DNA of 32,817 nucleotides. It comes from Tieghemiomyces parasiticus (taxonomy: Eukaryota > Kickxellomycota > Dimargaritomycetes > Dimargaritales > Dimargaritaceae). The notes below the pieces were generated by a model, which was not told the DNA's origin, did no database searches, and worked only from the letters and a program-made list of their open reading frames with translations. The translations under genes and the position numbers were made by a program. Shown one piece after another: positions 1-11,016 of the stretch. Position 1 is the first letter of the stretch, and the number at the start of each line of letters is the position of its first letter. The DNA is taken from assembly GCA_027575765.1 (NCBI GenBank), contig JANBPT010000515.1:1-32817 (forward strand), in the 5' to 3' direction.

Positions 1-270
1 GGGGGATGCAGATCCTTCCCCGCGCACAAGTATAAAAGCAAGCCCGCGCAGTTAGGCAAGGGCTTGCCAGCTATTTTTTCTATTTTTGATGTCATCTGGT
101 AAACTTTATTTTATTTTATTTTCTGTATCAATAACCACACCGTACCCATCCCATACTATTTACATTTTGATGCTCACGTAAACAATTCCGTCTGTTGACA
201 TATTCTTCCAGATTTGCCGTTGGGCCCAGACCACTGTTGCGTACGGCCTAACCAAAGACCTCTGCCTAGG
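1..270 (+). repeat. Dispersed repeat, copy 1 (LTR-like)
   Basis: This stretch is clearly related to 1699-1952. Shared blocks in the same order are the leading G run with CTTCCCCGC, a TATAA box with GCAA, CAAGGGCT, a T-rich tract, CCATACTATTTAC, TTTGG or TTTTG, and the GCCG..GGG..CAGACCA..GT..GTAC block. Copy 1 may extend past the left window edge. It keeps a perfect inverted repeat just after its TATA box, whereas copy 2 has lost it. It is probably part of an LTR, but neither LTR ends nor a target-site duplication can be defined. Confidence 0.65.
31..75 (+). repeat. TATA plus hairpin unit 1
   Basis: TATAAAA at 31-37 is followed at once by a perfect 8-bp inverted repeat, GCAAGCCC (38-45) and GGGCTTGC (60-67), with a 14-nt loop. 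Then comes CAGCTATTTTTTC. The same arrangement recurs at 625, 911 and 1728. Confidence 0.6.
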
Positions 271-623
271 GCTGAGCACCACAATTTTGTGGAGCTCAGA
301 TAGTATCTGGACTCCTGAAGATTCCTGGGGAGCGGACATAACTACCCAAACGCATTAATGTGTTGTTAACCCCACCAGGGAATACCAATATGTCTCCAAA
401 AGATATGGGAAAAACCCCACACATGTGGGACGCAGATCCGGCCAAACCCCCACCAATGGGCAGCAGGATTTCCCATGGCTTTAGTTTCATACTTTTCGAT
501 TTTACACGTTTCATACTTTCCGATTTTATTAGTTTCATCTTAGGTTGCCAATAAGTTATCCACCAGCCTAAATAACTGAGGTGACCAAAACTATGGTTTA
601 GAGAACATATATTATTTTATCTT

Positions 624-670
624 ATATAAGGCCCGAGCTTTTACACCTAATAGCTCGGGGAGTGTTTTTC
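624..670 (+). repeat. TATA plus hairpin unit 2
   Basis: TATATAAG is followed by a perfect 7-bp inverted repeat, CCCGAGC (632-638) and GCTCGGG (653-659), with a 14-nt loop, then GAGTGTTTTTCCC. The stem sequence differs from unit 1, but pairing and spacing are kept. Confidence 0.6.
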
Positions 671-910
671 CCTACCCTGCCTTGGGGTACCCGGTTTGTC
701 ATTAAAATCGTTTTATATATCTATTCTTCACAATTTTGTGAAGCCAAGAACGACTTCTTGATTTGAAGCATTGTAATAGGCCGCGCCTATACATATAACA
801 AAAGAAAAGATAAAAAAGTGACCAGGTGACCTCTGTGAGAGGCCCAGAAGAGATGGAAGACCAGGCAGGCCCTCCACCAATTAGCGTCAATCATTTAGTG
901 TAGCTTTAGT

Positions 911-962
911 ATATAAGCCGGGCCTAAGTATGCAGCACAGGGCCCGGCAGCTTTTTATTATT
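911..962 (+). repeat. TATA plus hairpin unit 3
   Basis: ATATAAG is followed by a perfect 8-bp inverted repeat, GCCGGGCC (917-924) and GGCCCGGC (941-948), with a 16-nt loop, then AGCTTTTTATTATTTC. The T-rich tail matches unit 1 closely, while the stem is a third, different sequence. Confidence 0.6.
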
Positions 963-971
963 TCCTGTCCC

Positions 972-994
972 ATAGTGCCATTTGTTGGCACTAT
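972..994. repeat. Perfect 9-bp hairpin
   Basis: ATAGTGCCA (972-980) and TGGCACTAT (986-994) form a perfect stem around the 5-nt loop TTTGT. It lies just downstream of TATA/hairpin unit 3. Without a T-run after it, and in a eukaryote, it is not a terminator. It is probably structure within the repeat. Confidence 0.6.
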
Positions 995-1698
995 TCCGTT
1001 AAGTAAACCTAGTATAAATAGTTCCCTAAGCTCAATTATTGTTACACGTTTATAGGATTTCCTTGTGCGACAACTCCGTCAATAGTTGTCTTACTTCACT
1101 TTACTTTACAGATTCGAATACCCCTGCTCCGACTGTATACCCCTGAACTCTCCACTCCGTCCCGGAGGTTCTTTAGAAAGCGGGACCGGCTATCCAATCC
1201 CGGTCCGCTTTACACATTTTGTTGTGAACAGTGGCACTTCAGTGTCTCAATTACGTCATAAAGAAAGGAGCTATTAAAAAAGTATGTGTCGAATTCGGTT
1301 GACATAATTAAAAAGGTTTTGTATGTTATCGTATTGTGAGGCGAGGTGTGTGCTTTTTATATTCAAGAGAAGAAAAGCTTAATCGGCGAGCAAGGATGAA
1401 GGACAGCTAGCGGAGATTCCTTTGACGAAGTGACAGGCCTGGTATCTATCACTTGGCACCGGAGTCAAAGGGTTGTCCGAACCTGATCAACGAAAGTAAA
1501 ATCGATTAATCAAAACTACATGTATCAAACGAAAATAAGGGGGTTTTAGACCCCGCGCACAACATTTTGTGGTACGGACACCTACCTTGGCTCTTGAAGG
1601 AATCTAGCGGATGCGCCACTACCAAAGAAACGTCAATAATGGTCAATCCCCTTATTGGGAAAGGCCACTCATAGTTTTAAGGTTACGGGCAATATGCA

Positions 1699-1952
1699 GG
1701 GGGTGTAGATTCTTCCCCGCACATGAGTATAAGAAGCAAATTCGTGTTGGTAATCAAGGGCTCGGCAGTTATTTTCTTTCCGTATATATATTTACTATTG
1801 CTTTATTTATTTTATTCATAGTTTGGACGCCGCCGTGGTCCCATACTATTTACGTTTTGGCTAAATAAAATAATCCTATTGCTGCTATTTTCGCCGCTGG
1901 GTACAGACCATTGTCATGTACCACTAAGCTGTTGTAGAGTCCTAGGCCGCCT
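1699..1952 (+). repeat. Dispersed repeat, copy 2 (LTR-like)
   Basis: Diverged partner of 1-270 in the same orientation, about 1.7 kb away. Many differences from copy 1 are transitions. For example, the left stem GCAAGCCC of copy 1 reads GCAAATTC here, which abolishes the hairpin. This is consistent with ageing of a dead repeat, possibly with C-to-T bias, though I have not counted the changes. Confidence 0.65.
1728..1780 (+). repeat. TATA plus hairpin unit 4, stem decayed
   Basis: TATAAG, GCAAATTC at 1736 and GGGCTCGG at 1758 sit where the two stem arms lie in unit 1, followed by CAGTTATTTTCTTTCC. The arms no longer pair. Confidence 0.5.
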
Positions 1953-3880
1953 AGTGAACCATTCCCCGTTCTAAGGCCTAGAACCACAGGAGTGCCATTT
2001 GCAAAGCGATACCATTACTTCTCTACACTTGCACTTCAAATAAATCTCTTTATTTTCACCTCCAGCATTTCGCCTACCACATGTATGTGCTGTCATTAAG
2101 CTATATAGAGGCATACCCAATGGGTTTACACAGGGAAAGCACTAAGGACAATACCAGGCCCCACTTGCAGCAGTTCTCTTTGAAGCCAGATAGTGTGCAT
2201 TGGTACTGAGGGAGTTGGTGGTGCTGATTGTTGCAATCACGTTGTCATCAGCAGGTAGGCCTTTTGTACCCTGGTCCTCCAAGGGTTCTTTGCTGGCTGT
2301 TGGCAGCACATTGAATCGGTTAGTCTGGCCAAGTGTGGTCACCAATTGTGTCTACAAACTAAATGGATCACTGGCCAACAGTTATAGCCTCAGACGGCGG
2401 CAGCAGGCGTGGGAAGGGTGATAAGCTGAAAAGCCTATGCCATTCTCAGTGGCAACGGGCTACGTAAGGTAAAACCTGTGAACAGGCGGAAGTCAGTTGT
2501 ATGGATGGGCTGTTTATAACGAGGGGCGCGGCCCAAAGAAGAGCTTGTATGGAATAAATAGCAAGCTAGCCAACCAAGTAGGGCTGTGAACAAGTAGGCA
2601 GTGAGTATGTCAAATATTGAGGGGTGGTATTTATTGCACACAAACAGTATAAATGCCACGGCAGGCTATTCACCGATTAGACGCCTTGGATTCAACGTCA
2701 GGAAACCATTTGATGTGGGGGACTTGACCTCAATTTTCCCTGGTGATGAAACATTAGCTTGGAAGTCGGGCTTTGTTTGAGTGATGAGTGCACATGTCCC
2801 GCGGATACCTACACTGGGAACGTTCCCAAGTGTGTTGTAAACCTACCGGCCACTTGCAGGTGAGGTTTCCTATACCGTTTTCCGCCGTTCACATGGATTG
2901 CACTTCTGGGGCTTGGGGGTGAGTTTGCCATTACAAGCTCTACATTGGCCCATTAGGAAATTCCTACGCCTCCATTAAAGCATATTGCCAATCCACTTGA
3001 TTCTCCCTACCTTCAACCACCTCAGCATACTCTATCCTACCCTTTCAGCCATCTATCCTCCCTTCTGGGCTAACACCGCCTAGCCTCTTTTTGGCCAATT
3101 ATAAAAGTTACTGGCCTCCTCTACCCTGTCACCTTATCCGACTTTTTACCATTTTGTCTTTCCTGTCCCCAGATCCCTCCATATGGCTTCTTGGCACTAT
3201 TTTTAAAGCCTGTGTACTGACCCCCAATGCCTTTAGTTCCATAACCCCCACCCTCCCCACCTTGGCTCTGCCCATACCACCTGTGGTGGCGAAGGTGCGT
3301 ATATGACTGTACCTAGTGCTTGTATCTCTCTCTAAAATTGATGTATGTCCCAATAACCACTCCTGTGGATTTTTGGGGGGCAGAGAATTTTTGGGGTAGG
3401 GAATGAAGGGCTGCCCATGGTTGTATACGTAGCTTCGCTACCACATGTGGTATGAGCCCAGTGTAGGTGGGGATGGTTAGCACTGTGGAACAATAGGTGA
3501 GAGGTTTTAGCGCTCAGGTTGGGTAGATAGAGCTGGGTGACACCATTTTCGGTTGTGGTCTGGGAGAGAGATGGCGGTAATTACGTTGGGGGCTGGTATG
3601 GCGGTCAAGACACCAGTAAATTATTATTATTTTAATTTAAGCAAACACATAATTGGAAGGGTGGTTGGCGGCCATTTTTGTCAGATAGCCAATTCAGATC
3701 CGGGAAGGTATCTGGCGTGGCCTAGGCAACTGGGAAGTATTTCTAGCCGGCATTATAGGAACCTGCCTCTGTATTAGAGTTTCACTCCTAGTAAATAAAT
3801 TTTCACTGTAGAGTCCAGCTCAGGTTATTTAAATATTGTACATGAACATTGGTTGCAGCTTTAGATTCGGCGTGGTCCAG

Positions 3881-3886
3881 TTTATT
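3881..3886 (-). promoter_or_regulatory. AATAAA overlapping the DTWD1 stop codon
   Basis: Reading the minus strand, the last codons are GAA AAA TAA followed by A, so the stop codon is embedded in a canonical polyadenylation hexamer. If this hexamer is used, the 3' UTR would be only about 10-30 nt. Confidence 0.4.
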
Positions 3887-4860
3887 TTTCACTGGCTTTT
3901 GTCAAATGCAAGGCTTCCGGTATCATTTTAGTTTCTGATTGAGATTCGTACTCAATGTATCCGGCCTTGTGTCGCGAGGAAAAGGTCCGCTTCGGGTTGT
4001 TGCGGTAGTGGCCCTGTATCATATTGTAAAAGTACTTGTAGTAGAAGAGTAGGTCGTCGTATTGACCGGCGTAGGGTAGCGGGGTCGGGCCCGAGGCCAG
4101 GTACGCCTCGTAGTATTCGCGGTAGAAGAAATAGATGGCCTCAATGGTGGCGAGGTGGGCAGTATCGAACTGTTGGAAGCGCCAGAACCGAGTTGACCGG
4201 GGCTGGATAGTGACCTTGCGCAATCGGGCGAATTCCGGGACGAATTGGGCCATAGAGCGGGCCTGCCGCCACGTCCCATCAATGACCAAGAGGTGGTCAA
4301 ATGATTTCGGGTCAATCTCCTCAAGGGTGCGTGCGTCGGGGCCTGGAAAAAGAAGGAGACAACGGTCGGGGTCGGAGATGGTCAGTGTGGTGTCCGGATA
4401 AGTGACAATCTCAACGTCGGACGGGGCGATGACTTTGGCGTGCACGGCAGTGGACTTGCCGGCATTCTCCTGGCGGTGTTTAAAACTGAGGGGGCGGGAA
4501 GGAGAGGGGTAAGATCAAGGACTAGCGGTGAGCATGGGGGTACAGAAGTTCCTAGGAGGGTGGACCAACAAAAAAAAACTTCACTGAAGCTGACCTGTAA
4601 GCCTACAGGCTACTTCGGTACGAAGGGGGGGTGCGAGTGACTTACACGGTGAGCTGGACAGGTAGGTGTACGGTGGGAATCCGCTCGCGGGCAAGGCCCA
4701 CCACCTGGTAGCAGTGGTAACAAAAGAATTTGACCATTTTCTTGCATTGAGGGCAGGCGTAACGTCCGCTGCACTCATCCAATACCCCGTCTGGGTGTGT
4801 CTGGATGTCGTCCAAGGAGTAGGACGCGGGCGGCGGGGCTTGAGTCGATTGGCCGGACAT
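3882..4860 (-). CDS. DTWD1: DTW-domain tRNA-uridine aminocarboxypropyltransferase (DTWD1 type)
   Basis: Two exons, complement(3882..4485, 4646..4860), predicted 272 aa. Family role: transfers the 3-amino-3-carboxypropyl group of S-adenosylmethionine to uridine in the tRNA D-loop (acp3U; human DTWD1 modifies U20). Visible features are an N-terminal zinc knuckle (C36-x2-C39, C47-x2-C50, the latter in FFCYHCY), the motif NAGKSTAVHAK (79-89), FPGP, the family-naming D-x-T-W as IDGTW (141-144), RFWRFQ, and a C-terminal segment rich in Y and F. The intron (4486-4645) has donor GTAAGT and acceptor CTCAG. This join keeps frame and restores the KH..GKSTA block known from human DTWD1. The start at 4860 (MSGQ) is preferred, but the frame stays open up to 5106, so a longer N-terminus is possible. 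The gene is divergent from the TOM20-SET gene. The stop codon lies inside AATAAA. Confidence 0.92.
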
Positions 4861-5850
4861 GTTTTCTGGAAACTGGGTAGGGTTCAGGGCGTAGTGGCAT
4901 CCATAAGGCAGTGTGATCGGGGAATGGGATGCAAACAGAGGACCTGGAATGCAGTCGGTGCAGCGCATGGGTGCTGGCAATGTCGGCCTTCCCACCACGT
5001 AGAGCGGGCCCGATGGTGCCTTGCACATGAATCCTTTCGCCATGTTGCCAGGTAGAGGATGCGAGGGTCGGTAAGAGTCACGTGATTCAGCTCCACCTCT
5101 TCTCACTGTCTTAATATTATTACATTGCTAGGCACAATGGCTGACAGCCTACGGTGATAGGCCAGATACAGAGGACATGTCCCAAGCCCGCCACCCTGCC
5201 GTTACGGCTGAGAGACGAAGTTGGATCAATGGCTCGTTCGCTCCCTGCCAAGACCACACAAACCATACCGCCGGCCCTCACCCACCTGCTAAACTATTCC
5301 CACCATTTGAAATACCCAAAAATAGTGGGCTGCTCGCTTGAACTTGGGCTGCAAAGCTAACCGCCAGTCGGCCGTCCCAAACCCCGTCCCCCCTCCCTGT
5401 GCATAGGGTGAAACCAACCGCGCCTTGGCATAACGTCGGGGATCTCCGTTTCACACAGTTGGCACTTGGGATGGCCCACCTCTAGTTCCCTCGTTTGGTT
5501 TCGCACGATTACCCAGATATTAGCACACTTATCCTTGCCTCTTCATTCGTGATTCTCGTAGGTACGCACTGCATTCCCCGGTCACCGGCTGTGCCACCCA
5601 CCCCTCCCCAACACTCACGAGATCTACGGGCGGCTGCCCTCCCTCTGCACTCTAGTCCTGGGCAGATCTCGACCAGGGCGTGGGGAAATGAATTGATCCA
5701 GCCCGTGAGCATGCTCTAGGGGCTGCCGCATACACTGCCACTGAAGGGACCGAACTTACCCTACTCGATAATCAACCCGCCGGCCTACTGACCTACAATT
5801 CACCGCATCCTTTACCTCTTTGCAATACCCCTCCGCAGCTCATTTTCACC
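4861..5850. other. Divergent promoter region, DTWD1 / TOM20-SET
   Basis: About 1 kb between two divergent start codons. The DTWD1-proximal part stays open in the DTWD1 frame up to 5106 and may be coding or 5' UTR. The remainder is C-rich and T-rich on the plus strand close to 5851. I see no clear TATA box and no further gene. Confidence 0.5.
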
Positions 5851-7825
5851 ATGAAGAACAGCACGCTGGCCGCCCTGATCGCCGTCGGCACCCTAGGTGT
5901 CGCTAGTCTAGGCTACGTTTTCTACTTTGATTATAAGCGCCGCAACGACCCGTCCTTCCGCCGGAAGCTGAGTAAGTTGACCGTCGTCGGGGACTGGTCC
6001 GAAGCGTTGGCCATGGCCACGATATCTTTCCGTTACCTCTACTGAAGAGGTCAGCGGAACGCACGGCGAACAGTAGAAAATATTCGAACCTAACCGCCAA
6101 CCCTATCGGTATTGCTACTATCGGCCCCCTTTGGAACCCACCCCTCTTCCCCCTTGCCGCCGGTCAGAGCGCGAAAAGAAGAAGGCCCAGAAGGCCAAAC
6201 AAGAGGTCGAGAAAATCACTCAGGCCCAGCGGGAGATTAGTATCGACCGAGCGCTAACCCGTGCGCTGGAGGATCCCCTCCCCACCGACGTGGCCCAGAA
6301 AGAGAAGATGTTTTTGGAAAGCGTGTCCCTTGGCGAGAGCTTGTTCGCCTCCGGTAAGTTTGTAATTAAACCGTCCACGACAGCTTTATCCAGTCCGGTG
6401 CCTCGGACCACTGGAGATCGTGCGCCACCGGCCCGCGGACACGACTAACCACTTGCCCTGCTCTATTCTACCCCCCCACCCCTGAACTGTACTCGCAACG
6501 ACCCGCGCCCTCCATCTTGTACGTAGGCGAGACCAAATACGAGGATGCCGCCGTGCACTTCTACCGCGCGCTCAAGGTGTACCCGGATCCCATTGAGCTC
6601 ATCACCATCTACCAAAAAACTATCCCGGGTCCCGTGCTCACCATCATTATGGGCATGCTGGCCCGCGACGTAAAGCGGCGCCAGGAGAGCTATTACGATA
6701 CCTTCCCCGATCAGTCCATGCAGGTCAAGGCCGCGGGCCTGCCCAAGGGCGCCGATAAGAGCGACCCCAAGTTCCATATGGGCCTGGTGGCCGCCAAGGA
6801 TTTCGCCGTCGGTGATATCATCTACGTCGAGAAGCCCGAGACGTCCCAGTTGACTCCCGCGCTCAAGGTAAGCTGGTGACCTTGATTTCGGCCCTCGGCT
6901 TGTCAGTCACAGGTAGTTTGCCAGCAGTTAAGCAATGCGAACTATCCCTATGGCTAACCTTGTTACCTCGCTCAATTCCTCGGTCTCTCACCCGGCTGTC
7001 GTCCACGCGTAGGACGCCGAGTACTGCGAGTTCTGCCTCAAGCCCCTCGAAGGGATTGAGCACCCGGCTGCGTGCGAGAAGTGTTCTCTCTTCAAGTACT
7101 GCAGCGCGGCGTGCAAGGACACTGCCTACGATGAATACCACCGGTTCCTGTGCCCGGGCAGTGAGGACGCCAGCACGGCGTCGTCGGCCAAGGAGCTCTG
7201 CCAAAGCTGGGCAGAGGGCAAGGAACTGGCGCCGCTTATGATTGCCAAGTTCTTCGGCCACATGATCACCACCGAGCAGAAGCGCCAGCTGGCGGGCCAG
7301 GAGAGCGACTATACACTGTGGGAGCGTACCGAGCACACCACGACCCTGCTGCTGCCGGGCAAGCCCACCGACCAGGCCCACCAAGTGCGCCTGGCGGCCC
7401 TGATCGGCCAGCAGGTGCCCGGGCTGGAGGAGTTTATGAACGAGGAGCGCTACCTGAGCATGAAGGGCCGTATCCTGCGCAATGCTATCGCCGTGCGGTC
7501 GGGGGGTGAGGCCGCCGGAGTGGCTGCCAACGCCGCTAGCGAGGACTACGTTCGGTCTCCGGCCGACGCGGGCGTCACCGGGGCCGCGCTGTACCTCGTC
7601 AGCAGCTACCTGACCCACTCGTGTGCTCCCAACGCCGAGCCCTCCTTCCTGGACCACGATCACGTACTAACCCTGAAGGCCACCCGCCCCATTCAGGCCG
7701 GTGAAGAAATCACTATGAGCTACATTGCCGTCGGCGACCGCCCTACTCCGGCTCGCCAGGCCGAGCTCATGGAGAAGTTCCGTCTCCACTGTACCTGCCC
7801 GCTGTGCGAACCCGTCACCGAGTAA
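5851..7825 (+). CDS. TOM20-like receptor fused to a split SET/MYND (SMYD-type) domain
   Basis: Four exons, 5851..5971, 6168..6353, 6527..6867 and 7013..7825, all in phase, predicted 486 aa. Residues 1-150 match TOM20. There is an N-terminal membrane anchor (about 5-26), then YFDYKRRNDPSFRRKL, a charged KKKAQKAK stretch, and the receptor helices (EKMFLESVSLGESL, YEDAAVHFYRAL, IYQKTIPGPV). From about 183 it becomes SMYD-like. An N-terminal SET piece (GLVAAKDFAVGDIIYVEKP) is followed by a complete MYND zinc finger (C221, C224, C237, C240, C246, C250, H259, C263), then the SET core with THSCAPN (417-423), EITMSY (catalytic-type Y453) and post-SET C476, C478, C481. The predicted location is the mitochondrial outer membrane with the methyltransferase in the cytosol. 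The usual NHSC reads THSC. All three introns fall in phase, and the third lies between the SET-N piece and the MYND finger. A gene-model fusion of two neighbours is unlikely, because exon 3 itself spans TOM20 and SET-N sequence. Confidence 0.9.
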
Positions 7826-8693
7826 ACCGTGGCCAAGTGTGGTGGTGCACGGGCATGTGATCCACTCGCTCCGCGGGGAAAACCCCCCTATTCTCCTTCA
7901 CCTGTGAGCCTTGTCTAACTCGCCAGTTTAGCTAGCAGTCCATAAGACACCTCCCCTCAGTTTCCCTTACTTCAGGCCGCCTTCACATATATATTTTTTA
8001 TCGGCTCTTAATAATCACAATATAGCCGATCCCACTCTCACCGCAGTCGATAGTCTATAATGTTAAAATGGTCCCAGTAGTGAGTTCAAGAGCAGCGCTT
8101 GGCCAGGTTTTATTTCAACCCGTGGTGCTTGCGCTCCCCTCCCTCAACGTAATACGAGCAATATTACAGGCAATAAAAGTAAATAGAAATGGCCCTAGGG
8201 TAGTCTAATCGGCCAGCCTTGGCATAAAGAAGGCTAGGCGCTCTGTCGCAAATAGTCCTCTCCCCCCAGCCCTTTAAGGCTTGGCAGATGGTAGCAAGGT
8301 TACACGTATACCAGCATTGGCCAGCCACTACTCGCTAGCACCGCTGGCTCCGTGAAATGGCTAAGAGTGTAAGTTGCCACGCCGAAGGGAGCCGTCAGTG
8401 CTCATCGTTGGCCTAACGCACACATCCCAAAGCTGGACATCATAGCCCCTCCCCACCCTTGCCAGCCCGGCCCTTCCGCTCATTGTCTACCCCTCTGTGG
8501 TGCCTCACTGTCACAACTTTTCGCATCCGCGTCACTGCTAGTTACCCGACTGGCACTTCCGCTCCTCAACCATTTCTCTGCATCGGTACTTTACAACTTT
8601 TTCTCGCCGCATCTGTCCGTTAGACCTTCTGAACTCTATCCTCGTGACCCCCGCATCGCAGCCACTCAGCCTGTTCGTTCCCATTCCATCACC
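7826..8693. other. Intergenic, TOM20-SET to VPS4
   Basis: Holds the 3' UTR of the TOM20-SET gene and the VPS4 promoter. An AATAAA at 8172-8177 could end the former transcript. The last 200 bp before 8694 are rich in C and T, as is common upstream of fungal start codons. No gene is seen. Confidence 0.5.
8172..8177 (+). promoter_or_regulatory. Possible polyadenylation signal AATAAA
   Basis: Canonical hexamer 347 nt after the TOM20-SET stop codon and 517 nt before the VPS4 start. Use in vivo is not shown by the sequence. Confidence 0.3.
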
Positions 8694-10751
<2,058 letters not shown>

Positions 10752-10881
10752 CTCCCGCTCCTGCGCTGATCGCCGCCCACTGGGACACACCGCTCCCACT
10801 GTGATTGCCGATGATGATACAGACATGCGGTATCTTTTACGTACTGCGGCGCTACGACGTCGGCCTGTAACTTACACTAAG

Positions 10882-10887
10882 ATTAAA
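10882..10887 (+). promoter_or_regulatory. Possible VPS4 polyadenylation signal ATTAAA
   Basis: The common variant hexamer lies 131 nt after the VPS4 stop codon, in the 260-bp gap shared with the convergent DONSON gene. No AATAAA occurs in this gap on the plus strand. Confidence 0.3.
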
Positions 10888-11010
10888 GTTCCGCTTAATT
10901 AACAACCCGTAGCTGTGTAGGAACCACCCACATTTTGCCGCGGTTAAAATGGTTTAGTAAGGGGGAGGGTGCGGATGCGACCAGGTCACCACCGCACAGG
11001 TCGTCACGGG

Positions 11011-11016
11011 TTTATT
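11011..11016 (-). promoter_or_regulatory. AATAAA overlapping the DONSON stop codon
   Basis: The gene ends TGG AAA TAA followed by A on the minus strand, so the stop codon lies within AATAAA, exactly as in DTWD1. Confidence 0.4.

Larger units (their letters stand above)
1..3881. other. Gene-free left flank with decayed repeats
   Basis: No open frame here resembles a known protein, and none shows the GC-rich codon use of the genes from 3.9 kb onward. The first 2 kb are AT-rich and hold the related repeat units listed separately: TATA boxes followed by inverted repeats, and several ACAATTTTGTG-like motifs. From about 2.1 to 3.8 kb I see only short chance frames. The best reading is a graveyard of mobile-element pieces, probably LTR-type, next to the 3' end of the DTWD1 gene. 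Confidence 0.6.

Noticed and set aside
2735..2790. Two GTGATGA matches to snoRNA box C
   Set aside because: No CTGA box D or terminal stem at suitable distance, and the match is short enough for chance.
6863..7663. 266-codon frame antisense to the SET/MYND exon
   Set aside because: Shadow of the GC-rich sense codons. The sense strand has conserved MYND and SET motifs.
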